DNA from: Marimonas arenosa
GTDB taxonomy: Bacteria; Pseudomonadota; Alphaproteobacteria; Rhodobacterales; Rhodobacteraceae
NCBI RefSeq assembly: GCF_030848945.1
Contig: NZ_JANHAX010000001.1
Coordinates: 434,001 to 498,000 of the forward strand
Length of the DNA: 64,000 nucleotides
Reading direction: 5' to 3'
Positions within the stretch are counted from its first letter, which is position 1. Each line of letters starts with the position of its first letter. The notes beneath the pieces are model-generated. The model searched no databases. It had not been told where the DNA came from and saw only the letters and a program-made list of their open reading frames with translations. A program made the position numbers and the translations under genes. Below are positions 1-9,279 of this stretch, in pieces.

Positions 1-683
1 GCAACTATTTCGTGGTTAGGTCCAACAGCAAGGGCGATTTGCAGGCCCCCGCCGACACCGGGCTCTATGAAATCCGGTATGTTCTGCGAGAGGGAACGAA
101 AACCATTGCAACAACAATGGTTGAGATTGTCGAACCCGAAGTCTCTGTTTCCGCCCCAAGTGAAGTTCGCGCCGGCGCGGAATTGCGGGTCACTTGGACG
201 GGTACAGTCAGCACGTCCGACTATATCAACTTCGTGTCCGCGGGGACGCCCGACGACGAATTCGGCACGTACAAACAGGTCGGGGACAAGTCGAAATACG
301 ACATCACCGTCCCAGACGAAACCGGCCTCTACGAGGTCCGTTATGTGCTGCGGGAGGGGTCTCGTGTTCTGGCACGGGCGACGGTCGAGGTTCTGGCCAA
401 AGACGCGCAGCTGAGCACCGGCGCAGCCATCGATGCGCCCGAATCCGCGGCGGCCGGATCGACGATTAAGGTGGGTTGGACAATCGACAACGCCAGTGCT
501 GATCAGCGCATCACCGTGGCGCGTGGCGAGCAGGCGATTTTCACCTGGATTTCAGCGAAAAAGATCTCCGGCGACCCGCCGATGGAAATCACAATGCCAG
601 ATGAGCCTGGAGTCTACGAGATACGAATTCTCGACCTTGCGAACAAGGAGGTCCTGGCACGCAAGGCGATCCGCTTGGAATAG
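1..683 (+). CDS. C-terminal part of a repeat-containing (Ig-like/VWA-type) surface protein, 5' truncated by window edge
   Basis: The reading frame is open from base 3 (Asn-Tyr-Phe-Val...) and ends at a TAG at 681-683, so only the last ~226 residues are seen. The visible part is made of tandem beta-rich repeats of about 90-100 residues. The clearest copies carry GLYEIRYVLREGTKTIA and GLYEVRYVLREGSRVLA, each followed by a V-E-V/I strand and then an 'AP.....AG..L.VTW' strand. The third copy is more diverged (GVYEIRILD). Such repeats are typical of the C-terminal tails of secreted or periplasmic VWA-domain proteins in Rhodobacteraceae, but no VWA domain lies inside the window, so that assignment is inference. 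No catalytic residues or membrane segment are visible in this piece. The function is unknown. Confidence 0.6.
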   Translation, partial: NYFVVRSNSKGDLQAPADTGLYEIRYVLREGTKTIATTMVEIVEPEVSVSAPSEVRAGAELRVTWTGTVSTSDYINFVSAGTPDDEFGTYKQVGDKSKYDITVPDETGLYEVRYVLREGSRVLARATVEVLAKDAQLSTGAAIDAPESAAAGSTIKVGWTIDNASADQRITVARGEQAIFTWISAKKISGDPPMEITMPDEPGVYEIRILDLANKEVLARKAIRLE

Positions 684-1031
684 GTCGGCCGCTCAAATCA
701 GCCCCATGGCGCACGTGTTGTGACTACCCAACCGGTTGACCACCCTGACAGAACTAAAAGCGACTGATGATGCAGGGCTATTCAAGGCCGGGTTCGGGCT
801 CGAAGCCGCCGTACGCTGTGACAGGTGCTGATGGCCGCTACGCGGACAAACCGCCGCGTAGAATTGACCCGCCGATCTGATAGACCGACGGGCCGGACAT
901 ATCGAAATTGTCCGCTCACGGACACCTCTTGCTAGTCCAACAAAATGTAAACCATGTGACCGTTTTCTGGATCATCAGTGACCTTCTTGAGAAGGCCCAC
1001 TCTGCGTACCAAGCTGCCGCTACGTTGCGCG
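684..1031. other. Intergenic stretch with a short hairpin
   Basis: No convincing gene lies here. An 8-bp perfect inverted repeat, CTACGCGG (838-845) and CCGCGTAG (854-861), has an 8-nt loop. The stem contains the GCGGAC-type core also found in the dispersed repeats at 1741, 10666 and 12963, so it may be a decayed member of that family or a terminator for the upstream gene. There is no T-run after it. Confidence 0.35.
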
Positions 1032-1586
1032 TCACTCGGCGGTTCGCCTCAGGTGCCGCCAAGGCTTTTCTATACCCGCCGCAGCATCCAGTGCATCCAA
1101 ACGTCGAAGGCTTTCCGGTGACCAGGTTGCATCCACGTCATAGAAGACTTCCGAGGACTTGTCCTTGGGTGGCAGAATAACCCAGTCCTGTTTTGCTGAC
1201 GTAAAGATATGCACGTCAGGCGGCATCAGGTTCGGGCGATCCAGCGACCCAACGCGTATTAACCTGATACGATCTTTTAGTCCGCCCATATAGTAGTTAC
1301 TCCAAACTGCTACCCGACAATTCGGACAACGAGCTATGGTCTGCCCCTTGCCGCTTGGAGACGGGACGGTGATTTCTTTGACCTCTCCAGATGTGAGTTC
1401 CACGCGATCTGCTTCTATTAAGGCATTTACAGCAAATGCGCTTCCGCTTTGGCGCTGACACCAACTGCAATGGCAGCAGTGAACGATCATCGGTTCGGAA
1501 ATTACCTGATAACGCACGTGGCCACAGGTGCAGCCGCCTTCACATGTCTCGTATTGTTCCACTGACTCTCCCCCCGCAATTGTCAT
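1032..1586 (-). CDS. GFA-family (CENP-V/GFA fold) zinc protein
   Basis: A 184-residue protein of the GFA family, named after glutathione-dependent formaldehyde-activating enzyme. Most members have no proven substrate. The zinc-binding cysteines are visible in order: CTCGHVRY near the N-terminus, HCCHCSWCQRQSG about 20 residues later, and RCPNC near the middle, matching the family's Cys4-type zinc sites. The start at 1586 gives the usual N-terminus just before the first Cys pair; the open frame upstream to 1679 would add an atypical Arg-rich 31 residues. It stands alone, pointing away from the OYE gene. Activity on formaldehyde is not implied; a role in thiol or aldehyde chemistry is only a family-level guess. 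Confidence 0.8.
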   Translation of the reverse strand: MTIAGGESVEQYETCEGGCTCGHVRYQVISEPMIVHCCHCSWCQRQSGSAFAVNALIEADRVELTSGEVKEITVPSPSGKGQTIARCPNCRVAVWSNYYMGGLKDRIRLIRVGSLDRPNLMPPDVHIFTSAKQDWVILPPKDKSSEVFYDVDATWSPESLRRLDALDAAAGIEKPWRHLRRTAE

Positions 1587-1740
1587 TTCCAAGCGGTTAC
1601 ACCCTCGGCGGTCCAGGGCGGTGTGTCCACCGGACTTTGGGTGAAATCCCATTGACCGCTCTGGGCTCCTAGCGGTCATGCGGCGATGCAGAGGAATCCT
1701 TGAAATCGTCTAGGGTGCCAACGTCGATCACGGCCTAAAC

Positions 1741-1862
1741 GGGCCGTTCACGGCCTTCCCGGTCGCTGCAGCGCAGCTTCCCCAAACCGGACCTTCGCGG
1801 GCCGATGCGGGATTTGCCCAGGGCAAACGACCGCTACACGGAACGAAGCTGCCATCGGCGTG
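1741..1862. repeat. Dispersed intergenic repeat family 1, copy A
   Basis: An imperfect ~115-bp repeat shared with copies at 10666-10780 and 12963-13080. Shared landmarks in the same order are: ttcacggcc, ggtcgctgcagcgca, aaccggac, a variable middle, a gcaaacgaccgc block, and a cgga-cgaagc/gtagc end. All three lie between genes in the same relative orientation on the plus strand. This is seen directly in the sequence; the function is unknown. Confidence 0.6.
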
Positions 1863-2057
1863 GCAGCTGCCGACATCAGTTTCCAGTCAGTTTCGTGGCT
1901 GATTGGGGTTACAGGCGATTTTTGCAGAGATTTGGACCAAGGTACCTAATCCGGGCGAGGCAACTGCAAGCTGTAGGCGAAATCGATAGCCACTTGCTCG
2001 TTTGTACCGGAAAATACCATCATAGCACGGCATCAATCTGGTGGAGTTACAGAGCCA

Positions 2058-3332
2058 ATGAACAATTCCGTGCTCGCTACATCGGTGGCGCTTCCATGCG
2101 GCACAACGCTGCCCAACCGGATTGCCAGAAGTGCCATGACCGAGGCGCTGGCGGATAGATACGACAACCCGACCGAGGCGCTTTGCCGTCTCTACCGGAG
2201 ATGGTCCAATGGCGGTTATTCGCTTCAGCTAACAGGCAATGTAATGGTCGACCGGCGCTTCCTGGAGCGACCTGGCAATGTTGTCGTCGAGGATGAGCGA
2301 GCCTTCGACTCTTTGCGTAGTTGGGTGGATGCAGCCAAATCCGGAGGCAGTCAGGTGTGGATGCAAATCAGCCATCCAGGACGGCAGTGCCCGATGGTCG
2401 TCAACGCTCACCCGCTGTCCCCATCTGAAGAAAAGCTCAGAATTCTAGGTTTCTATGGCCGCCCCCGGGCAATGACGCCTGATGACATAGAGGAGGCCAT
2501 CAACCGTTATGCGAAAACCGCAGTCATCGCCCGGAAAGCGGGTTTTGACGGCGTCCAGATTCATGGCGCTCACGGTTATCTCATTAGCCAGTTCCTATCG
2601 CCTTTGACAAATCGCCGCACCGATGAATGGGGTGGCTCACTGGAAAATCGCGCTCGCTTCTTGCGGCGGGTCTATGCGGCTATGCGTGAGGCGGTCGGAC
2701 CCGATTACCCCGTCGCCGTTAAATTGAACTCAGCAGATTTCCAGAAAGGTGGGTTCTCACTTGGAGACTGCGCGCGGGTGGCGCGTTGGCTGGAAGCAGA
2801 CGGAATTGACCTGATTGAACTTTCTGGCGGAACCTATGAACAGATGAGTATGTTCAGGGGTCCGGTTGAGGATCAGCGTGAGAGCACCAGGCGTAGAGAA
2901 GCCTATTTCATGGAATATGCCCGTGAGGTACGAGCCGCAGTACGCATTCCGATCATGGTCACAGGTGGATTCCGCAGCAGCGAAGCAATGGAACGCGCCA
3001 TCAGTGAGGACGGGATCGACATGGTCGGGATCGCGCGACCGACCTGTGTTCAGCCAGATGCGGCTTCGCGATTGCTTAAAGGGGATGTAGCGCGGATTGG
3101 GATAGATGAGGCCGGGCTAGCTATGGGGAAGGGTCGACTCGGGCTCAACACGAACAACTGGCTTGTCAACCTGGTCAATACTGTGTCGCGGGTCGAGTAC
3201 CACTGTTGGCAAATGACCCGAATGTCACGCGGCGAAGAACCTCAGACACATGGCCGCGCAAATGCACTGGGATATTTCTTATGGTACCTCGGAAGAACGA
3301 CTTTTCTAGCTATTCGACGGAGGATCCCATGA
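2058..3332 (+). CDS. NADH:flavin oxidoreductase / Old Yellow Enzyme family protein
   Basis: A 424-residue FMN-dependent TIM-barrel oxidoreductase. The N-terminal strand LPNRIARSAMTE is the first barrel strand. The signature HGAHGYLISQFLSPLTNRR followed by DEWGGSLENRARF is the classic OYE catalytic and FMN-binding segment. VTGGFRS and the GIARP motif near residue 320 form the phosphate-binding end. The length is slightly above a single-domain OYE (about 360-400), and the extra C-terminal ~70 residues are basic and aromatic. There is no fused 4Fe-4S/NAD module, so this is not a 2,4-dienoyl-CoA reductase of the long type. These enzymes reduce activated alkenes, but the substrate cannot be read from the sequence. 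It is probably monocistronic. The ribosome-binding site is weak (GGAG about 12 nt upstream). Confidence 0.88.
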   Translation: MNNSVLATSVALPCGTTLPNRIARSAMTEALADRYDNPTEALCRLYRRWSNGGYSLQLTGNVMVDRRFLERPGNVVVEDERAFDSLRSWVDAAKSGGSQVWMQISHPGRQCPMVVNAHPLSPSEEKLRILGFYGRPRAMTPDDIEEAINRYAKTAVIARKAGFDGVQIHGAHGYLISQFLSPLTNRRTDEWGGSLENRARFLRRVYAAMREAVGPDYPVAVKLNSADFQKGGFSLGDCARVARWLEADGIDLIELSGGTYEQMSMFRGPVEDQRESTRRREAYFMEYAREVRAAVRIPIMVTGGFRSSEAMERAISEDGIDMVGIARPTCVQPDAASRLLKGDVARIGIDEAGLAMGKGRLGLNTNNWLVNLVNTVSRVEYHCWQMTRMSRGEEPQTHGRANALGYFLWYLGRTTFLAIRRRIP

Positions 3333-3602
3333 TCGAGAGGCTGAAGAGAAAATCAGTTCTTAGATTGATCTTTATGCTCACCATTGGAGTCAGTCGAGAT
3401 GCGATGACTCACTGGTGAGCAATCTTTTACCTGAAGCTCGGAATGGCCCTCAGCGGCCAAGTGAATCAGGGTATGCTTTGGGCCGTTTGTGCTGGTTCTG
3501 CCTTAGCCCAAGAAAACTGATTTCTCCGCGTAGCTCAGATCTTTTTCTACTGCAGGGATTGACCGCCAGGAGCCCAGTGCGACGATTGGTGTCCGCTTCC
3601 GA

Positions 3603-4046
3603 TTACCCATCTATGGATGCAGCGGTAGTGTGTCTCTCCAACAGAGTTTCGGCGGACATCAGAGTGGTGAAAACAGCTGGCAAAACTGTGATCGCCCAGA
3701 GTTGAGGTGATAGCCCCCAATGCACGAAGGTCAGGCTTCCTGCAACAATCACGGCAAAAGCAACGTGAACCGTAGCTCTGTCAACAAGTCCGATTAGATT
3801 AGCCGATCGCCCATTAAGCCAAATGGGTAATAGCAGAAGACAACACGCTGGCATGAGCAGAAGCACGGAAAACAGGTGAGTCTTTAGCAAGAAAAACGCT
3901 GACCAAAGCGTCGAACTGCTCCCTATATTCGCCGGTATCATTAGAACAAAGAAAACTGTCATCAGGACTGTTGTAATCATCCATGCAAAAATGGCTGCCG
4001 CTAGCACAAAGACCAGTGAATTAACAGAAACGCGCAAACCAACCAT
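3603..4046 (-). CDS. Small multi-pass membrane protein of unknown function
   Basis: A 147-residue protein with about four hydrophobic segments (around residues 8-32, 50-70, 85-105 and 110-130 of the shortened protein). The chosen start (MVGLRVSVN) is preceded by AGGAGG with 7-8 nt spacing, which is much better than the open frame's upstream Met at 4115. No recognisable domain or catalytic motif is present. It is isolated: more than 250 bp separate it from the OYE gene, and the gene to its right is divergent. Confidence 0.55.
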   Translation of the reverse strand: MVGLRVSVNSLVFVLAAAIFAWMITTVLMTVFFVLMIPANIGSSSTLWSAFFLLKTHLFSVLLLMPACCLLLLPIWLNGRSANLIGLVDRATVHVAFAVIVAGSLTFVHWGLSPQLWAITVLPAVFTTLMSAETLLERHTTAASIDG

Positions 4047-4452
4047 GCCGTCGCCTCCTGAATGCCTTTGCAGGGTACTACAAATCGACGCTTCCTCCAA
4101 ATCCGATGCCGGCACTTCGACGCAACAATTAGAAATACTGCCTGACTGGAAACCGCTAGATGCAGCCTGAAGCTACAGGCCGCCTAATTTGGAACCCAGC
4201 TGGACGGATTCACTCAAGATCTTGTCAAATGCGCATTCGGCAGGGTGAAACATGGTTCTTGCCACAAACGCCCTGATCACGATTTTCTCCTGCGTAGGAA
4301 CCTTAACAGCTGCTAGGAGGGCTAAGTATGCTTTCGCTGCAGTTGCGCCTATGAACGCTTTTGTCTTGGGGACCGAAACCGTTCGTGTTCGCCTCGGCTA
4401 TCGGTTAGATTCCGAGAATGCACGGGACAAACCGGCGACATGGAGGGACTAA

Positions 4453-4836
4453 ATGCGGCGTAGATTACAAATCGTAATGGGGGTGCTCAGCGTCGTGCCT
4501 TTAGCCTTCGGCCTCATGAACACCGTCGGCGGCGCCGGGCTCCTCGTGCCACAAGATGCCGTAACTGCAGCGATGGACAGCCAGTTCCGTTTTCAGTCAG
4601 CCTGGTATCTAGCGCTGGCAGTCATAATTTGGTGGATGATCCCGCAGGTCGAGCGGCAGACGGCGTTGTTTCGCATCATTGTCGCGTTCCTGTTTATAGG
4701 AGGGCTGGCACGCGTATGGTCAGCGACAACCTTGGGAATGCCACCGGGCGACATGTTCGCGGGGATGGTGCTAGAACTGTGCTTGCCTATCTTGATCCCT
4801 TGGCAGGCGCGTGTTGCCCGCGAAGCCGCCAGCTAA
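4453..4836 (+). CDS. DUF4345 family membrane protein
   Basis: A 127-residue membrane protein with about four hydrophobic helices and the DUF4345 pattern: an N-terminal helix, FRFQSAWYLALAVIIWWM in the middle, then FLFIGGLARVWS. The biochemical function of this family is not known. The start is supported by GGAGGGA six bases upstream. An in-frame ORF just before it (4252-4452) has no coding character and I do not call it. The next gene is convergent. Confidence 0.75.
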   Translation: MRRRLQIVMGVLSVVPLAFGLMNTVGGAGLLVPQDAVTAAMDSQFRFQSAWYLALAVIIWWMIPQVERQTALFRIIVAFLFIGGLARVWSATTLGMPPGDMFAGMVLELCLPILIPWQARVAREAAS

Positions 4837-5269
4837 AGCATGGCAGGGCTGATGCCCTCAACTGCTCAAATGATCGATGACGGTCTCGATCCTGAGGACA
4901 AGGCCTTTGCTCATCGAACAAGGTGTTCTGTCCGCCGTTTCTCGAATACGAACCCGTGGTCAAAATCGAATTTGATGTTGTCACTTCAATACTGATACCG
5001 AATCTGCCATTAACCCTGATTGAAACATGTGGCATTTTAGGGTTTTTAACCATCATACGGTAGTGCAGAATCTGCCCGGGATTCGCCTGGCAAACCAGCG
5101 ATGCGAACGGCCCAAAGCCGTCCTCTACAGGTTGGTCTGGATGCCGCCGTCGCAGCCCGCATTGCCGACATTCGCTGCACTTGCTCGATCTCAACGGTGG
5201 TAGATATCCCGACCGCGGACAAAGGGCGCTTTCGCGGCAACCGCTCCCAAGACTGTTTTCGCGAGCTTG
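4837..5269. other. 433-bp non-coding stretch between convergent genes
   Basis: This lies between the DUF4345 gene and the stop of the LuxR/TPR gene. I see no supported gene. It contains one copy of dispersed repeat family 2 (5053-5113). Confidence 0.5.
5053..5113. repeat. Dispersed intergenic repeat family 2, copy 1
   Basis: About 61 bp here match 18109-18172 with roughly 85-90 % identity by eye, in the same orientation. Both read tcatacggta(g/a)tgc then (a/g)gaatctgcccgggattcg, then caaaccagcga, then gcgaacgg-type endings. Both copies are intergenic, and the similarity drops off on both sides. Confidence 0.65.
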
Positions 5270-6703
5270 CTATCGCCTAGTATAACCAGCTTCGCGCAAT
5301 CGTTCGCGCAGTTCGGTCATTTTGTTAGGATCTTTCAGAGGAATACGCTCAAGATCCTGAATGCAGATGTCAGGCAATACATCCCGACAGGCATTGACAG
5401 CCAGGGCAGCTTGTTCGTGCTGTTCAAGCGCAACGTGGCTGGCGGCCAAAACGAAATGTGCGAAGAACCAGCGAGGCATGCGGTGAATCGCGCGCTCGGC
5501 CCATTCGATGGCGCTCTGGTATCGTCCGGCCATGTAATTTGCCAGGGCGAGGCCAGAAAAGCGGAAGAAGATACTCGGGTCCAGCGGGTTTGAGCGGATC
5601 GCGATTTGCTGGTTTTCAATGGCTTCTTCCGAACGCCCCAAAATGCCCAGTAAAGTGCCGAGACTTCCATAAGCCAGAGAACAATTAGGGTTCAGGTCAA
5701 CGGCGCGCTCCAAAGCCGCCAGCGACTCGTCATATTTGAGCAGCCCCCAACAACTGATCCCCAAAGCCCAATGCGCATACTCATTGCGATCGTCCAGCTG
5801 GATGGCGCGGCGCGCCAGCGCATAGGCCGCTTCCATCGGCGGTCTTACATCGGGAACAAACCCCATGATTGCGATGTGGTGGTTGATCAGAGACAAGATC
5901 ATGTTTGCCTCTGCGCTTTCGGGGTCAAGAGCCAATGCCCGCTCCAGCAGGGTCTTGGCATATGCATAACTTTTGGGATTGAAATCATACAGCAGATGCC
6001 AGGACCGCATTGTTAGCTCCCAAACCGTCAGATCGGGGCGAGACGCGCGTTCGACGGGTTCCTGAATTGTGCTTAGGTGGACGGTTGTCTGAATCGAGGC
6101 CACCACATTTCGGGTGATCTCATCCTGAAGATCGAACACATCCTCAAGCCGCCCATCATAGCGTTCCGACCAGACGTGCCCACCAGTCGCGCCATCGATC
6201 AACTGTGCCGTGACGCGTACCCTGTCACCCGACCGCCTGACACTCCCCTCCAGAACAAAACGGACGCCAAGTTCCTCGGCCACGCGCCGGACGTCGACGC
6301 TGGATCCCTTGAAAGTAAAGGTCGTGTTGCGTGCGATGATGAAGAGCCAGGGCGAGCGAGACAAGGCCGTTATGATATCGTCACTGATGCCGTCCGAGAA
6401 GTATTCCTGTTCAGGGTCTCCCGACATGTTTTCAAAAGCCAGCACGGCGATAGAGGGCTTTTCCGGGCGTGCCGGAGTTTCTCTGGCCCACAAGAGCTGT
6501 GCGGGAGAGAGCGCGTCGCGTAGTTCCAGTTTCGAGGATACGCCCAGTTTTCGATAGATCGTCGCCAGGTGCGTGCGCACAGTGGAGGGGGCAAGGCACA
6601 GCCGGTCAGCGATCTGCTGATAGTTTTCGCCGCGTGCGTAGTCTTCGGCGATCTGACGTTCGCGGTTGCTGAGGTCGCTTGCGTTCGATGGTTCCTGGGT
6701 CAC
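5270..6703 (-). CDS. LuxR-type regulator with TolB-like and TPR modules
   Basis: A 477-residue probable cytoplasmic transcription factor. Residues ~10-65 are a LuxR/GerE helix-turn-helix (LSNRERQIAEDYARG... APSTVRTHLATIYRKLGVSS), here unusually N-terminal. Residues ~83-205 are the TolB-like segment common in cyclase-associated proteins (SIAVLAFENMSGDPEQEYFS, then FVLEGSVRRSGDRVRVTAQL). From ~215 onward there are TPR-like helical repeats (AYALARRAIQLDD, SLAALERAVDLNPN, AIENQQIAIRSNPLDP). The start codon overlaps the stop of the upstream LuxR/GAF gene by four bases (ATGA), so the two are translationally coupled. The HTH recognition helix is almost identical to that neighbour's, which suggests duplication and shared DNA targets. 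No receiver domain or autoinducer domain is present. The ligand is unknown. Confidence 0.82.
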   Translation of the reverse strand: MTQEPSNASDLSNRERQIAEDYARGENYQQIADRLCLAPSTVRTHLATIYRKLGVSSKLELRDALSPAQLLWARETPARPEKPSIAVLAFENMSGDPEQEYFSDGISDDIITALSRSPWLFIIARNTTFTFKGSSVDVRRVAEELGVRFVLEGSVRRSGDRVRVTAQLIDGATGGHVWSERYDGRLEDVFDLQDEITRNVVASIQTTVHLSTIQEPVERASRPDLTVWELTMRSWHLLYDFNPKSYAYAKTLLERALALDPESAEANMILSLINHHIAIMGFVPDVRPPMEAAYALARRAIQLDDRNEYAHWALGISCWGLLKYDESLAALERAVDLNPNCSLAYGSLGTLLGILGRSEEAIENQQIAIRSNPLDPSIFFRFSGLALANYMAGRYQSAIEWAERAIHRMPRWFFAHFVLAASHVALEQHEQAALAVNACRDVLPDICIQDLERIPLKDPNKMTELRERLREAGYTRR

Positions 6704-7506
6704 GGGCCGGCCTCTTGAATGGCTCTGATCATACGTGCGTTTTCGAGGGCAATCACACTTTGGGCCGCGAACATCTGGGCAAGCCGGGTGGTGTCTTCGG
6801 AAAATGGCCGCACGGTTTGCCGGTAAAGGGCGAAGGCGCCGACGAGTTCGTTCCCAGCAAGCATCGGAATAGCTACAAACGACCGTGCTCCGCCTAGATC
6901 GGCGGTGGCATGGCGCAATGGATCGTCGCTCTTGTATACGTCCTCGGATTTAACGTCGAAGATATTGATCACCTCGCGTTGCGCATCCATGCGACCAAGG
7001 CCGGTACGGGGGCTGACCGTGAACCAGCCCTGATCGTCAAACCAGGTTTTGAAAGCCGGCGGAATCCCAAGGGTGAAGGTCGCGTGAAATTTCCTGTTCT
7101 GTCCGTATTCGAACATGACACCAAATTCTGCATCACAGAGTTCAAGCGCATAGGACAGGATTGACGGCAGCACGGCGTCCAGGTCACCCCTCGTCGTGCT
7201 GATAATCCTCAACACCTCGCTGAGTGCTTTTTCACGACTGATCGCTTCTTCGAGGCTCAGCGCCAGTTCTGAAATCACCGAGGTCATTTCGGACTGGCTC
7301 CGGGACTGAGGGGGCTCGCCATTCAAGCGCGTTGCCAGTTCCTGTTTCGAGGACACTTCCAGCTTTCGATAAATGGTCGCCAGATGAGTGCGCACCGTCG
7401 ATGGTGCTATACACAATGTATCGGCAATCTTTTGATAGGTTGCTCCCGCGGAATAGGATTGCGCGATTTGCAATTCCCTTGGAGTAAGATCGACCGGTGA
7501 TGACAT
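6700..7506 (-). CDS. LuxR-type regulator with C-terminal GAF domain
   Basis: A 268-residue protein from the start at 7506, which has AGGGGG eight bases upstream; the upstream Met at 7587 lacks such a site. An N-terminal LuxR HTH (LTPRELQIAQSYSAGA... APSTVRTHLATIYRKLEVSS) is followed by a short coiled linker (SLEEAISREKALSEVLRII). A GAF domain then covers about residues 95-260 (FVAIPMLAGNELVGAFALYR, then FAAQSVIALENARM). GAF domains bind small molecules or sense redox state; the ligand is not predictable here. It is the first gene of a two-gene operon with the LuxR/TPR gene. It is divergent from the NTF2/MFS/DUF1185 operon across a 185-bp gap, so those genes are plausible targets. Confidence 0.82.
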   Translation of the reverse strand: MSSPVDLTPRELQIAQSYSAGATYQKIADTLCIAPSTVRTHLATIYRKLEVSSKQELATRLNGEPPQSRSQSEMTSVISELALSLEEAISREKALSEVLRIISTTRGDLDAVLPSILSYALELCDAEFGVMFEYGQNRKFHATFTLGIPPAFKTWFDDQGWFTVSPRTGLGRMDAQREVINIFDVKSEDVYKSDDPLRHATADLGGARSFVAIPMLAGNELVGAFALYRQTVRPFSEDTTRLAQMFAAQSVIALENARMIRAIQEAGP

Positions 7507-7691
7507 GCTTGATGCCCCCTGAAATTCCCTAGGTTTCAGTGTGGGTACCGCTGGCGCAACAAGCAATCCTACAAATGCTGTAGTCAAAATACTGCACGAG
7601 GAACGCCGGTTTTACCGCATCTGCACGATTCCGGGCATCCGCGCCACTGGCCTAGGCTGATCCCCATAACTTAATCATGGAGGATACCAGG

Positions 7692-8105
7692 ATGTCACAA
7701 ATTGAAACCGCGCAGACCTTTTTCGAAGCCTGTGAAACCGGCAAGGGCTGGGACGGCTGCAAGTCCTGGTGCCACGAAGGGGCTACGTTTTCCTGCCAGG
7801 CGGATGCCCTGGCCGACACGACGACACTCGCCGCCTATGCAGACTGGATGAAGGGACTTTTGACGCCTGTTCCGGATGGTCATTACGAGCTGACCGCCTT
7901 TGCGGCTGACGAGACACGCGGAAAAGTTGTCGCCGCGGCGAGGTTTCACGGAACCCAGACTGGCGACGGGGGTCCGGTGGCGCCGACAGGCAATTCGGTT
8001 ATGTCCGACTACGCCTATGTCATCCAGTTCGACGGCGACAAGATTTGCCACATGACCAAGATCTGGAACGACGTGCAGGCGCTGCGCGGGCTGGGGTGGG
8101 CGTGA
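7692..8105 (+). CDS. NTF2-like / SnoaL-type protein
   Basis: A 137-residue single-domain protein with the alpha-then-beta NTF2 pattern: N-terminal helices (AQTFFEACETGKGWDGCKSW), then strands ending GDKICHMTKIWND. Family members are small enzymes (isomerases, cyclases) or ligand-binding proteins. The residues visible do not fix the activity. The start at 7692 has GGAGGA seven bases upstream; the nearby Met at 7677 would place that site inside the gene. The stop overlaps the MFS transporter start (TGATG), which shows co-transcription. Confidence 0.75.
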   Translation: MSQIETAQTFFEACETGKGWDGCKSWCHEGATFSCQADALADTTTLAAYADWMKGLLTPVPDGHYELTAFAADETRGKVVAAARFHGTQTGDGGPVAPTGNSVMSDYAYVIQFDGDKICHMTKIWNDVQALRGLGWA

Positions 8106-9277
8106 TGCGCTGGCGCATACTTGCTCTGCTGTTTCTGGCCCGCGTCGGACTTGGGGTTCAGTTTCAGACAGTGGCGTCCGTGGGCGACGACCTGGTCGTC
8201 GCCTTCGGGCTCGATTATGTGGGTATCGGTTTCCTCATTGGGCTGTTCATGGCGCCTGGTCTGTTTCTGGCGATGCCTGCCGGGTATTGGGGCCGCTTCG
8301 TTTCAGATCGCATCATGGTCGTGTTTGGATTGGGTGCGCTGGCTTTGGGTGGGACCGTGTCATCCCTTGCGACGGAAAGCTGGACCATCGGGCTGGGCCG
8401 TGTCGTAGCCGGGGCCGGTTTCTTGTTCTCGACACTTTATTTCACGAAAATGGTCGCGGACTGGTTTGAAGGCCGTGAAATTGCTACCGCCATGAGCGTT
8501 CTGGTGATGAGTTGGCCCTTCGGGATTGCGATGGGCCAGGTCGGTCATGCCTGGCTTGCGCATGCCCATGGCTGGCAGGTCCCGTTTCAGGTGGCTTCTG
8601 TCTATTGCCTGGTCGCGGCGCTTGGGGTTTTTCTGTTTTATCGGCCACCGCATGAATTGCCGCATGCAACAATCGGTTCGAGCGCGGTCATGACGGCTCA
8701 GGAATGGCGCTTGATTTTCTGCGCCGCTGCCGCCTGGGGCACGTTCAATGCCGCCTATGTCACGTATCTGTCCTTTGGGCCAAAGGTTCTTGAAGGCCTT
8801 GGACAATCCGCTATCGCCGCCGCTGGTATCATCAGTATTGGAAGCTGGATCATGATTTTCTCGGGCGCCTTGTGCGGGCAGATTGTGGACCGCTTCGGTG
8901 GGCGGAACACCGTCTTGGCCATCTGCATGGGCGGAGCGGTCGCAGCGCTTTTGTTGCTTGGCCTGCCCGGGGCCGGCTTTGGCGCAAGCCTGTTGTTCGG
9001 CCTTATCGGCATGGCACCTGCAGGGGTGATCATGGCAATGGCAGGCCAAGCCTTGCGTCCACAGGTACGGGCCTTTGGAATGGGCATCTTCTTCACCGTG
9101 TACTATGCGATCATGTTGGTCACCCCACCGGTCGCGGGTGCGATCCTGGATGCCTCAGGCAATGCTCAGGGGCCCATATGGCTTGCCATCATCTTGTTCG
9201 CTTCAGTGATCCCGCTTGCGCTGGCATTCCAATATTTCAAGACCGCGCCATTTTGGGGTTTCGAAAGGAAAGTCTGA
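8105..9277 (+). CDS. MFS transporter
   Basis: A 390-residue membrane protein with about twelve hydrophobic segments and a charged central loop near residues 185-200 (FYRPPHELPH...). This is the usual layout and size for a 12-helix major facilitator. The loop after helix 2 (MPAGYWGRFVSDRIMVVFG) fits the MFS motif A region, and the equivalent second-half loop is CGQIVDRFGGRN. Start 8105 overlaps the upstream stop by one base. The substrate is unknown. Co-occurrence with an NTF2-like and a DUF1185 protein hints at uptake or efflux of a small organic acid or amino-acid-related compound, which is inference only. Confidence 0.82.
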   Translation: MRWRILALLFLARVGLGVQFQTVASVGDDLVVAFGLDYVGIGFLIGLFMAPGLFLAMPAGYWGRFVSDRIMVVFGLGALALGGTVSSLATESWTIGLGRVVAGAGFLFSTLYFTKMVADWFEGREIATAMSVLVMSWPFGIAMGQVGHAWLAHAHGWQVPFQVASVYCLVAALGVFLFYRPPHELPHATIGSSAVMTAQEWRLIFCAAAAWGTFNAAYVTYLSFGPKVLEGLGQSAIAAAGIISIGSWIMIFSGALCGQIVDRFGGRNTVLAICMGGAVAALLLLGLPGAGFGASLLFGLIGMAPAGVIMAMAGQALRPQVRAFGMGIFFTVYYAIMLVTPPVAGAILDASGNAQGPIWLAIILFASVIPLALAFQYFKTAPFWGFERKV

Positions 9278-9279
9278 TC

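Noticed and set aside
3415..3705. Small plus-strand ORF between the OYE gene and the membrane-protein gene
   Set aside because: Overlaps the better supported minus-strand gene with an AGGAGG site; composition is not protein-like.
4252..4452. 66-codon ORF ending directly at the DUF4345 start
   Set aside because: No ribosome-binding site, no recognisable motif and mixed composition; possible chance ORF.
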